The notes under the pieces: model-generated
Database searches by the model: none
The model's input: only the letters and a program-made list of their open reading frames with translations
What the model was told of the DNA's origin: nothing
Position numbers and translations under genes: made by a program
Assembly (NCBI GenBank): GCA_021739635.1
Contig: JAIPBH010000005.1
Span: forward strand, 175,172-239,171
Length of the DNA: 64,000 bases
DNA from: Flavobacteriaceae bacterium
GTDB taxonomy: Bacteria; Bacteroidota; Bacteroidia; Flavobacteriales; Flavobacteriaceae
Direction: 5' to 3'
Part shown: one piece after another, positions 46,085 through 53,477 of the stretch
Numbering within the stretch: the stretch's first letter is position 1
How the letters are laid out: each line of letters begins with the position of its first letter

Positions 46085-46789
46085 TTATTTCAAAAAATTT
46101 ATAAGCTCTCGTAAACTACTAATGGTTTTATAGGTTTTGCCATTAGTTTCTTTTTCAGTCACTTGCTCATGAGCCCAAGTGGTATGAAACGGCACATGAA
46201 TAGCATGAGCATTTAAATGAACTAAGGGCAAAATATCAGATTTTAAAGAATTTCCTATCATTAAAAACTCAGAAGGTTTAATATCTAAGTGATTTAAAAG
46301 TTTTGAATAATTAGCTTCTTGTTTATCACTCATTACTTCTATATGATGAAAATAATCTGTTAATCCAGACTTTTCTAATTTACGCTCTTGATCTAATAAA
46401 TCACCTTTTGTTGCCAATATCAATCGGTATTTTTTTGATAATTCTTTAAGAACATCTTCTACGCCATCGAGCAGTTCTACAGGTTTATCCAACATATTCT
46501 TACCAATATTTAAAATAGATTGAATGGTTTTTTGGGATACATTGAAATTAGATATTTCTAAAGCCATTTCAACCATAGATAAGGCAAAGGCTTTTACGCC
46601 ATAGCCATATAATGGAAGATTTTTCATTTCCATTTTAAATAATTCTTGGTCTGTTTTGTTGGGTGTTTCGTATTCTGACATTAAATTACAAAACTCTATT
46701 TCAGCTTCACGAAAATAGGTTTCATTAACCCACAACGTATCATCAGCATCAAACCCAATAACTTTTATATGTTGGTAGTCTATTTCCAT
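46085..46789 (-). CDS. HAD-superfamily hydrolase
   Basis: Protein of 234 residues, HAD subfamily IA-like. Motif I is [10 protein letters not shown], motif [10 protein letters not shown], and motif [18 protein letters not shown]. The cap is helical (about 20-90). It is a phosphatase of unknown substrate. Its start overlaps kdsB by 10 bp, so it is translated with it; it does not resemble KdsC (which has a short cap). Confidence 0.85.
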   Translation of the reverse strand: MEIDYQHIKVIGFDADDTLWVNETYFREAEIEFCNLMSEYETPNKTDQELFKMEMKNLPLYGYGVKAFALSMVEMALEISNFNVSQKTIQSILNIGKNMLDKPVELLDGVEDVLKELSKKYRLILATKGDLLDQERKLEKSGLTDYFHHIEVMSDKQEANYSKLLNHLDIKPSEFLMIGNSLKSDILPLVHLNAHAIHVPFHTTWAHEQVTEKETNGKTYKTISSLRELINFLK

Positions 46790-47508
46790 AGTTTTTTTGC
46801 ACGTTCTAAATCTTCAGGCGTATCAATTTCAACACCTTGAACATGGGTTTCTACCATTTTAATGCGCTTACCATATTCTAAATACCTGATACATTCTATT
46901 TTTTCTGAAGCTTCTAATTGTAACATGGGTAAACGATAAAAATCTAAAATGGCTTCTTTTCTAAAAGCATAAACACCTTTGTGTTTATAGTACTTCACAT
47001 CAATATTTTTATCTCGTGGATATGGAATTGGACTTCTAGAAAAATATAAAGCAAAATTATTTTTATCTACAATAACCTTTACCGTATTTGGATTACTGAT
47101 TTCATCCCAATCGGTAATATGAACCATTAAAGATGCCAAATCAATTTTTTTATCATGGTCCTCTTTAAAAACTTCAATCAATTTTTTTAATGACTCTTTT
47201 TCAGTAAAAGGTTCATCACCTTGAACATTAATAACAATGTCGATATCTAAAAACTCAACAGCTTCGGCAATTCTGTCGCTACCACATTCATGCTCTTTAA
47301 TGCTCATCATAGCTTTGCCTCCATGATTTACAATTTCATCATAAATAATTTTACTATCGGTTACTACAAGCACATCATCAAATAAATTGGTTGCAACGGT
47401 AGCTTCATAAGTACGTACAATAACACTTTTGCCGCCAAGGTCTTGCATTAATTTTCCAGGGAAACGAGATGCACTGTAACGTGCAGGAATCATTGAGATT
47501 ATTTTCAT
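46780..47508 (-). CDS. kdsB: CMP-Kdo synthetase
   Basis: 3-deoxy-manno-octulosonate cytidylyltransferase of 242 residues, activating Kdo (or 8-amino-Kdo) with CTP for lipopolysaccharide. Motifs are [41 protein letters not shown] and [12 protein letters not shown]. It heads the minus-strand run of five genes ending with the acyltransferase. Presence of a kdnB-like gene in the same run suggests the activated sugar may be 8-amino-Kdo. Confidence 0.94.
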   Translation of the reverse strand: MKIISMIPARYSASRFPGKLMQDLGGKSVIVRTYEATVATNLFDDVLVVTDSKIIYDEIVNHGGKAMMSIKEHECGSDRIAEAVEFLDIDIVINVQGDEPFTEKESLKKLIEVFKEDHDKKIDLASLMVHITDWDEISNPNTVKVIVDKNNFALYFSRSPIPYPRDKNIDVKYYKHKGVYAFRKEAILDFYRLPMLQLEASEKIECIRYLEYGKRIKMVETHVQGVEIDTPEDLERAKKLWK

Positions 47509-47556
47509 GAAATTTTAAATCAAATCAGTTTCAAAAATATGATAATTATTAGGAAT

Positions 47557-48123
47557 CTAAACTTTTGTGTTCTTAAACTTTTTATAAAACCTAAAAATAA
47601 TAAACAAAATAAGAACTACTAAAATGACAGCAAAGATTGGAAGTATTATTGAAATAAGAGACATTATAAAAGCAGTTCCAGTTTCAACCGTTGAAACTAT
47701 TGGATTGCCAATTCCGCCTGTTGTTACTGTTGAAGTTAATCTAGCAGCACTTGAAGTTCCTGATATAGCTGCTGCCGTTCCTCCACCAGCAATGATAGCA
47801 AGTGCCCAAGTCATTTCTGGGCTTAAATTTACAACAGTTGATAACATAATTACTGTGCCTGCAAACGCTGCTAATGGTACTGCTATACTATCTAATAAAT
47901 TATCGATATACGGAATGAAATATGCAAATATTTCAACCAAAGTTGCAACGCCTAAAATGATTAATGCAGACAAGCTTCCCATCCAATGCCAAGACTCATT
48001 CAAATCTAAAACATTGAAATATGAAGATAAGCTTAATGCAAACAATGGCATAAAAACTCTAAAGCCAACAGAAGCGGCTAATCCTATTCCTAGACAAATA
48101 CTAATTATTGTTTCTAAATTCAT
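47557..48123 (-). CDS. DUF4126 membrane protein
   Basis: Protein of 188 residues with four or five membrane segments. The sequence GLAASVGFRVFMPLFALSL, YFIPYIDNLLDSIAVPLAAFAGT and GGGTAAAISGTSSAARLTSTVTTGGIGNPIVS are typical of DUF4126. Function unknown. It lies on the minus strand between the RecD-like helicase gene (20 bp on its 5' side) and kdsB. Confidence 0.85.
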   Translation of the reverse strand: MNLETIISICLGIGLAASVGFRVFMPLFALSLSSYFNVLDLNESWHWMGSLSALIILGVATLVEIFAYFIPYIDNLLDSIAVPLAAFAGTVIMLSTVVNLSPEMTWALAIIAGGGTAAAISGTSSAARLTSTVTTGGIGNPIVSTVETGTAFIMSLISIILPIFAVILVVLILFIIFRFYKKFKNTKV

Positions 48124-48143
48124 ATTTTAAATATAATAAAAAA

Positions 48144-49568
48144 CTATTCCTCAAAAAAATCATCTTTAAAGCCTATTAAATAAAGTTTTTCTTTGGCTCT
48201 GGTAACCGCAGTATAAAGCCAACGCAAATATTCCTTATCAATACCATTTGGTAAATATGGTTGCTCTACAAATACGGTATGCCATTGCCCACCTTGAGAT
48301 TTATGACAGGTAATAGCATATGAAAACTTTACTTGTAAGGCATTAAAATACTTGTTGGTTTTAATCTTAAGAAATTTTTTGTAATTACTGGTTTCAGACT
48401 CATAATCTTTCATAACTTCTTGATATAACTTATTCCCTTGATCATATGTTAATGAAGGTGCTTCAGATTCAATGGTGTTAAGTAGTAAAACGGTTTCAAA
48501 TGGTTGCATTTTTGGATAATCAACCATTCTTACTTTGACTTCGGCAAAACGAAATCCGTATAAATCAATTAAATTAAAAATTTCTAGGACTTCAATAATA
48601 TCACCATTGGCAATAAAACCAGCCTCGGTTGTAGGTTTTATCCAAAAATAATTATTTTTAACAACCATGATATAATCACCAGGTGTTAATTCGTTTTCAT
48701 TAAATAATATACGATTTCTAATTTGTTGATTGTATAAGTTAGCCCGTTTATTACTCCTTACTATAATGGTGGTTTCTTCATGCCCTAAATTACTGTACGA
48801 ATCATTTATAGCATCCATAACTTCTTGCCCATCAATCAGTCTTATAATATCTTTAAAGGGTTTTAAATCAAATTTAAATGCATCATGGAATGAATTTGAT
48901 AAAGCTTCACGTAAAACTGTAGCATTTGCCAAAATACCAGAATTAAATTCTTGACGAACCACTTCGTCTAATTCCATTTTAGTGACTTCTTTATTGTAAT
49001 TTAAACTAAGAGAATCTTCGTTTAATGCCGGACTTACATCTAATTTTACCGGTGGTAATTGAGCCGTATCTCCAATAAGCAGTAATTTACATTGGTGTCC
49101 AGAATACACGTATTGCATTAAATCATCTAAAAGTGAGCCGTTTTCAAATAATTTTGATTCACCAGGTGTATCAGGAATCATAGACGCTTCATCTACTATA
49201 AATAAAGTGTTTTTATGTTTATTGGGTTGAAGCACAAATTTGACGCCTCCATTTTTCTCCTTTTTTGGGAAATAAATTTTCTTATGAATGGTAAAAGCTT
49301 CTTTTCCTGAATAATTTGAAATGACTTTTGCAGCTCTTCCTGTAGGCGCCATTAAAACTGCACTTTTTTTTGCTTTCCATAAATTTGTTACTATAATTCC
49401 TACTATGGTAGTTTTTCCAGTTCCTGCATAACCTTTTAAAACATACAGAGTATTTGGTTGTTTACTAAAAATAAATTCAGATAATTGGTTTAAGACAATA
49501 TTTTGTTTTTGCGTTGGCTGAAATGGAAATTGTTGTTTTATAAGTGAATAAAATTCAGATGCAGTCAT
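48144..49568 (-). CDS. RecD-like SF1 helicase
   Basis: Protein of 474 residues. Motif I YVLKGYAGTGKTTIVG, Ia VLMAPTGRAAKV, II FIVDEASMI, III GDTAQLPPV, V YAITCHKSQGGQW and VI LYTAVTRAKEKLYLIG define an SF1B helicase resembling RecD2 or Pif1-like ATPases. It is shorter than RecD2 and lacks its N-terminal extension. It lies upstream of DUF4126 in the same direction. Confidence 0.9.
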   Translation of the reverse strand: MTASEFYSLIKQQFPFQPTQKQNIVLNQLSEFIFSKQPNTLYVLKGYAGTGKTTIVGIIVTNLWKAKKSAVLMAPTGRAAKVISNYSGKEAFTIHKKIYFPKKEKNGGVKFVLQPNKHKNTLFIVDEASMIPDTPGESKLFENGSLLDDLMQYVYSGHQCKLLLIGDTAQLPPVKLDVSPALNEDSLSLNYNKEVTKMELDEVVRQEFNSGILANATVLREALSNSFHDAFKFDLKPFKDIIRLIDGQEVMDAINDSYSNLGHEETTIIVRSNKRANLYNQQIRNRILFNENELTPGDYIMVVKNNYFWIKPTTEAGFIANGDIIEVLEIFNLIDLYGFRFAEVKVRMVDYPKMQPFETVLLLNTIESEAPSLTYDQGNKLYQEVMKDYESETSNYKKFLKIKTNKYFNALQVKFSYAITCHKSQGGQWHTVFVEQPYLPNGIDKEYLRWLYTAVTRAKEKLYLIGFKDDFFEE

Positions 49569-49649
49569 TAAAAGTCTTAAAATTTATAAATTATTCAAAT
49601 ATAGAAATGATTTTTACCAACATTGGTTTTTACGATTAAAAAAAAATTG

Positions 49650-49657
49650 TAGATTTG
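49650..49657 (+). promoter_or_regulatory. Candidate -7 box (TAGATTTG)
   Basis: Matches TAnnTTTG 40 bp before the start of the 246-residue membrane protein gene. Confidence 0.4.
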
Positions 49658-49697
49658 CGTATAACGTATAATTAAATAAAATTAACAAATAACTACT

Positions 49698-50438
49698 ATG
49701 TTTAAAATACTTCTTATTGCTGTTGTTGTAATTCTAGTCACGTTTGGTTTGGTTAAGCTAGTTGACAAATTTATTCCCTCAAAATTTAAACCGTTTTTAA
49801 TAATAGCACTTTGGGTTATTATAGCTTTTTTAGGCTACAAAACATATATGTCTATATATGAACCCATTCAATTTAATGAAGTGAAAAACAAGCGTTATTC
49901 ACAAGTCATTAAAAATTTAATTGATATTAGAGATTCCCAACTAGCATACAGACAAGTAAATGGTAAGTTTGCTGATAATTTTGATAACCTAGTTAAATTT
50001 ATTGACACAGCTAAATTTACTATTACACAAAGACGTGATAGCAGCATTATAGATGTTGAGGCAACTAAAAGATTTGGAGGCGTTATTACCACTAAATCAA
50101 TAGTTATTACTGATACTTTAGGATTTGTATCTGTAAAAGATTCTTTATTTAAAACCTCTACACGCTACAAAACCATGATGAATGTTCCTGTAGGACAAGA
50201 AGGCGCTAAATTTGAGTTGAAAGCTGGTGTTTTAGAACAAAACGATGTGAAAATTCCTGTTTTTGAAGCAAAAGTTAAAAAAGATGTTATTTTATTTGAT
50301 CAAAATAGAGATTTAGTAATTCAAGAAAACCAAGTTGTTTCAGTTGATGGAGTAAATGGTGATGCATTAAAAGTAGGCTCAATGGATGAAGTTATAACTA
50401 ACGGAAACTGGCCAAAAACTTATGGTGATAACGAGTAA
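49698..50438 (+). CDS. Membrane-anchored protein of unknown function
   Basis: Protein of 246 residues. Two closely spaced N-terminal helices (about 3-20 and 33-51) are followed by a soluble domain rich in beta structure. The segment YSQVIKNLIDIRDSQLAYRQVNGKFADNFDNLVKFIDT resembles a pilin-like helix with downstream strand, but I do not recognise a family. It overlaps DUF3822 by 17 bp and is grouped with rsmD, suggesting a conserved three-gene unit. Confidence 0.78.
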   Translation: MFKILLIAVVVILVTFGLVKLVDKFIPSKFKPFLIIALWVIIAFLGYKTYMSIYEPIQFNEVKNKRYSQVIKNLIDIRDSQLAYRQVNGKFADNFDNLVKFIDTAKFTITQRRDSSIIDVEATKRFGGVITTKSIVITDTLGFVSVKDSLFKTSTRYKTMMNVPVGQEGAKFELKAGVLEQNDVKIPVFEAKVKKDVILFDQNRDLVIQENQVVSVDGVNGDALKVGSMDEVITNGNWPKTYGDNE

Positions 50439-51243
50439 TATCTCTAACAACATAATATATCAAGAATTGTCCATTCAAGTTAGTTTGAGTGGACTTTCTT
50501 TTTGTATCCTACAAAAAGATACCAATACCATTTCTTTTTTAAAACATGTTTGTTTTCAAAAAAAACAAAATCCAATAGAACTTTTAGATTCTTTAAAACA
50601 TGTATTCAATACTGAAGAACCATTAAAAAGTAGTTTTAATGCTATTTATGTAACACATGTTAATGAACTTTCAACCTTAGTACCAAAACCTTTTTTTAAC
50701 GAAGACCATTTAGCCGATTATTTAAAGTTTAACTCAAAAATTTTAAAATCAGACTTTATAACATTTGATGAGATTGTTACAAATGATACCGTTAATATTT
50801 ACGTTCCATATGTAAACATTAATAATTTTATTTATGACCTATTTGGCAGTTTTACGTTTAAACATTTTTCTACCATTTTAATTGAAAACATTCTAGTAAT
50901 TGAGAAAAATTCTGAAGAAACTAAAGTATATGCCAACATTGATACAGATCATTTTGAAATTATAATAGTTAAAAAAGGAAAGTTGTTAATTTACAATACA
51001 TTTGAATATAATACTAAAGAAGATTTTTTATACTACTTACTTTTTACAACAGAGCAATTACAATTAAACCCAGAAACCTTTCAATTAGTGTTTTTAGGAG
51101 ATATTGACAAAAACAACGAACTATATACCATAGCCTATCAGTACGTTAGAAATATAAGCTTTGGAAACAGGTATGATTCATACAATTATCATGAAAAGCC
51201 TAAAACAAATTATTCAGATTTCACTTTAATAAAAAGTTTTTAA
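50422..51243 (+). CDS. DUF3822-family protein
   Basis: Protein of 273 residues, soluble, starting MVITSNISNNIIYQELSIQVSLSGLSFCIL, with LVPKPFFNEDHLADYLKFNSKIL and YVPYVNINNFIYDLFGSFTFKHFSTILIENIL. These are the features of DUF3822, a Bacteroidota family related to the actin-like ATPase fold and typically encoded before rsmD. Function unknown. It overlaps the gene before by 17 bp and rsmD by 1 bp. Confidence 0.85.
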   Translation: MVITSNISNNIIYQELSIQVSLSGLSFCILQKDTNTISFLKHVCFQKKQNPIELLDSLKHVFNTEEPLKSSFNAIYVTHVNELSTLVPKPFFNEDHLADYLKFNSKILKSDFITFDEIVTNDTVNIYVPYVNINNFIYDLFGSFTFKHFSTILIENILVIEKNSEETKVYANIDTDHFEIIIVKKGKLLIYNTFEYNTKEDFLYYLLFTTEQLQLNPETFQLVFLGDIDKNNELYTIAYQYVRNISFGNRYDSYNYHEKPKTNYSDFTLIKSF

Positions 51244-51797
51244 TGCGAATCATATCCGGATTATTCAAAAGCAGAAAAATAGTAGCACCAAAAAATTTAC
51301 CAGTTCGCCCCACAACCGATATGGCCAAAGAAGGCTTGTTTAACGTTTTAAACAATCTATTTTATTTTGACGAAATATCTGTACTCGATTTATTTGCTGG
51401 CACAGGCAACATCAGTTATGAATTTGCTTCAAGAGGCGCCGAACAAATCACCTGTGTAGATGAAGATTTTGGCTGTATAAAATTCATCAATCAAACGGCC
51501 GAAGCTTTTAAAATGCCCATTCAAACCATTAAAAGCGATGTGTTTAAATATTTAGAAAAAGCAACCATGCAAACCAATGTTATTTTTGCCGATCCGCCTT
51601 ATGGTTTCTCTGACGAATTATTTAATAAAATCCCCGAATTAATCTTTCAAAATAATCTTTTACTAGCAGATGGACTATTAATTATAGAACACTCAAAACA
51701 TACAAAGCTATCCAATCAAAATCATTTTAGTTATTCAAAAAGTTACGGCGGTAATGTGTTTAGCTTTTTTGAAATAAAGGAAGAAGCTACAGATTAA
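51243..51797 (+). CDS. rsmD: 16S rRNA (guanine-N2)-methyltransferase RsmD family
   Basis: Protein of 184 residues that methylates G966 (E. coli numbering) of 16S rRNA. It begins MRIISGLFKSRKIVAPKNLPVRPTTDMAKEGLFNVL, has the SAM site VLDLFAGTGNISYEFASRGA and the amino-methyltransferase motif FADPPYGF. It overlaps DUF3822 by one base and is followed by a strong terminator shared with rnpB on the other strand. Confidence 0.93.
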   Translation: MRIISGLFKSRKIVAPKNLPVRPTTDMAKEGLFNVLNNLFYFDEISVLDLFAGTGNISYEFASRGAEQITCVDEDFGCIKFINQTAEAFKMPIQTIKSDVFKYLEKATMQTNVIFADPPYGFSDELFNKIPELIFQNNLLLADGLLIIEHSKHTKLSNQNHFSYSKSYGGNVFSFFEIKEEATD

Positions 51798-51856
51798 ACA
51801 CCATAAAAATACTTTTTATAAAAAACTACCTAACCAATTTATATTTTTTTTAAACG

Positions 51857-51888
51857 AAAAACCCTTCCTATTTCAAGAAGGGTTTTTT
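51857..51888. terminator. Bidirectional intrinsic terminator (rsmD / rnpB)
   Basis: AAAAACCCTTC - CTATTTCAA - GAAGGGTTTTT, an 11-bp stem with 9-nt loop and T tracts in both directions. It lies 59 bp after rsmD and just beyond the 3' end of RNase P RNA, and can terminate both transcripts. Confidence 0.85.
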
Positions 51889-51892
51889 ATAA

Positions 51893-52208
51893 GTAAGTAA
51901 ATCTATAAGCCGAATTCTGTACTCTTTCTTAAAAAGAAAAAGCCCTTATCATTTATCTTAGTGCATTGTTACCAATACACTTTAGCTGCCTACCCTCCAA
52001 CAATCAAGCGTGCAGCCTTCAAACGTTGGTATACATGGCATTGCACCACATAGAGTTTACCTGGTTTCACTACAGCATTACCTGTACATACTTTCTGTTG
52101 CACTATTCCTAACCTCACGGCTGGTGGCCATTAACCACTATGTTGCACTACGGTGTTCAGACTTTCCTCCTTCCGAAAAAACGGAAAGCGATAAGGCGAT
52201 TTACTTGC
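51893..52208 (-). ncRNA. rnpB: RNase P RNA component
   Basis: Catalytic RNA that trims 5' ends of tRNA precursors, about 316 nt. Read on the minus strand, the 5' part contains GAGGAAAGTCTGAACACC (the universal P4/CRI segment, plus 52151-52175 region) and the 3' part contains ACAGAATTCGGCTTATAG (P4 partner). The ends pair as the P1 helix: AAGTAAATC near 52198-52206 with GATTTACTT at 51895-51903. Ends are set from P1 and are accurate to a few bases. An apparent plus-strand ORF over this region is spurious. Confidence 0.93.
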
Positions 52209-52210
52209 CG

Positions 52211-52218
52211 CAAAGTTA
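52211..52218 (-). promoter_or_regulatory. Candidate -7 box (TAACTTTG) of rnpB
   Basis: Read on the minus strand, TAACTTTG matches TAnnTTTG and lies 3-10 bases before the inferred RNA start, the spacing expected for a -7 element. Confidence 0.55.
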
Positions 52219-52256
52219 CAATAAACTAAAACTAAAATCACAGCTTATTTTAATAT

Positions 52257-52345
52257 TTGAGCGTTACCCTTTGGGTCAGGCTTTCACTACTCGCTACCTC
52301 CTAACGTCGGTGAGCTCAAACAAACCGTTCAATCCTTAACGCAAG
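52257..52345. repeat. Palindromic intergenic element with GCGTTA/TAACGC ends
   Basis: Starts TTGAGCGTTACCCTTTGGGTC and ends TTCAATCCTTAACGCAA; the terminal GCGTTA (52261-52266) and TAACGC (52337-52342) are inverted and an internal CCC-TTT-GGG hairpin follows the left end. The element is clearly richer in G+C than its surroundings. It resembles, from memory, an interspersed repeat of other flavobacteria; copy number could not be checked and only this copy is in the window. Confidence 0.5.
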
Positions 52346-52414
52346 TGTTTGCAAAATTAAATTTTAAACCGAAAGGTGGTTTTGGTTTTTGTAGAGATTC
52401 GTTTAACGGTTTGA

Positions 52415-52519
52415 ATATGGTGCGTTTGGCATTTCAACTCTCCAAACTTTCAGGTTACTACAAAATTTCTTAATTGCTATCATCTTCATTTTTAGCACTA
52501 TCTGCCAAATGCACTATAT
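52415..52519. repeat. Long imperfect hairpin (attC-like appearance)
   Basis: ATATGGTGCGTTTGGCA (52415-52431) is inverted, with two mismatches, in TGCCAAATGCACTATAT (52503-52519); the arms are 71 bp apart. It lies 38 bp beyond the 3' end of the CPBP-like gene. Size and arm geometry are like a cassette recombination site, but no integrase is in the window. Confidence 0.5.
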
Positions 52520-52557
52520 TTTTTGTTGTATGGCGTTTTCATTCTCTTTCTTTTCAT

Positions 52558-53259
52558 TTATTGTCGAAATTGGATAACAAAAAATAGAAATTGTATTCCG
52601 TCATAAAGAGCGTGAGATATGATTAACGGCAACAATCTGCGATACTTATAAAAATAAAAACTTATTATTACACTTTTAAATCCTATGGAAATTATTCCAG
52701 CAGTTCCTTGGTATAAATGTGCTACTCCGATTAGTGTAGAAGCCAAAAATATTACGGCAATTTGCCAATTTTTATTTTCGTTTACATTCCACAAGCATTT
52801 TAGTAAAAACACTCTTGATAATTCTTCAAAAAGTGCAATACCAATCCACAAAACAGGTCCAAACCAAACAAGCATTAACAAAGGGTTGTTTGCCAAATCA
52901 ACCATTGTATTAATCAATTCTGTATTAGGTGGATTATGATTAGGTATCCATTGATAAAGTGTTGCTCTTTCTACAAAGAACAATGCGAAATATATAGCAG
53001 TCAATCCTAGACCAATTAAGATGTCCCAATACCAACTCCCTTTACCTGAATTAAATGTTTCTTCAAATGTATCTTTTATCAAGTATTTATTGAGGTACAA
53101 AATCAAAAGACTTATTCCACCACCAAAAATCAATGGATAAACTGTCATATCAGTTGTTGAAAAATTTTCAGTTTGTGTCAGTCTATACCAAATCATTATA
53201 ATATTGATTGGTAAAATTGCAATGCTGATTGCTAAAATGTTTCGTAATGTTTTATTCAT
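52558..53259 (-). CDS. CPBP-like intramembrane protease homologue
   Basis: Protein of 233 residues with about six membrane helices. A CPBP (CAAX protease/bacteriocin-processing) pattern is visible: motif 1 EELSRVFLLK, motif 2 TLIGVAHLYQG, motif 3 SHALYDGIQF. Motif 1 is irregular: the arginine comes one residue early compared with EExxxR, so activity is uncertain. The gene is surrounded by repeats unlike the neighbouring housekeeping genes, which suggests recent acquisition. Function could be self-immunity or protein processing, but nothing here decides. Confidence 0.65.
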   Translation of the reverse strand: MNKTLRNILAISIAILPINIIMIWYRLTQTENFSTTDMTVYPLIFGGGISLLILYLNKYLIKDTFEETFNSGKGSWYWDILIGLGLTAIYFALFFVERATLYQWIPNHNPPNTELINTMVDLANNPLLMLVWFGPVLWIGIALFEELSRVFLLKCLWNVNENKNWQIAVIFLASTLIGVAHLYQGTAGIISIGFKSVIISFYFYKYRRLLPLIISHALYDGIQFLFFVIQFRQ

Positions 53260-53452
53260 AGTTTCTGATTTTTTTCAAATGCCCTACAACTTTTAAGATA
53301 TGGATAGTTTCAATTATCTATATCAATAGTTAAACGAAGTTAGCTTATTTTAATGATAAAGTAAATAAAAACTTACAAACAATTCGAATTTATTTTGTTA
53401 ATAAGTAAACATAATTTCAATGTTTAGAATTTAAAATTATAAATTGAATTTT

Positions 53453-53460
53453 TAACTTTG
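53453..53460 (+). promoter_or_regulatory. Candidate -7 box (TAACTTTG) for dnaX
   Basis: Matches TAnnTTTG, 17 bp before the dnaX start; identical to the rnpB box. Confidence 0.45.
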
Positions 53461-53477
53461 TTACTTTAAAAATTTTA

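Larger units (their letters stand above)
52398..53338. repeat. 10-bp inverted repeat flanking the CPBP-like gene
   Basis: TTCGTTTAAC (52398-52407) and its exact reverse complement GTTAAACGAA (53329-53338) bracket the 941-bp segment that contains only the CPBP-like gene. The repeat does not extend further on either side. This may be a cassette or mobile-element boundary, or chance. Confidence 0.35.

Noticed and set aside
47624..48130. 168-codon ORF on the plus strand
   Set aside because: Exactly antisense to the DUF4126 gene, whose membrane-protein composition keeps the reverse frame open; no family features.
52010..52339. Open reading frame of 109 codons on the plus strand
   Set aside because: It lies over RNase P RNA and the palindromic element; conserved rnpB motifs on the other strand explain the sequence.
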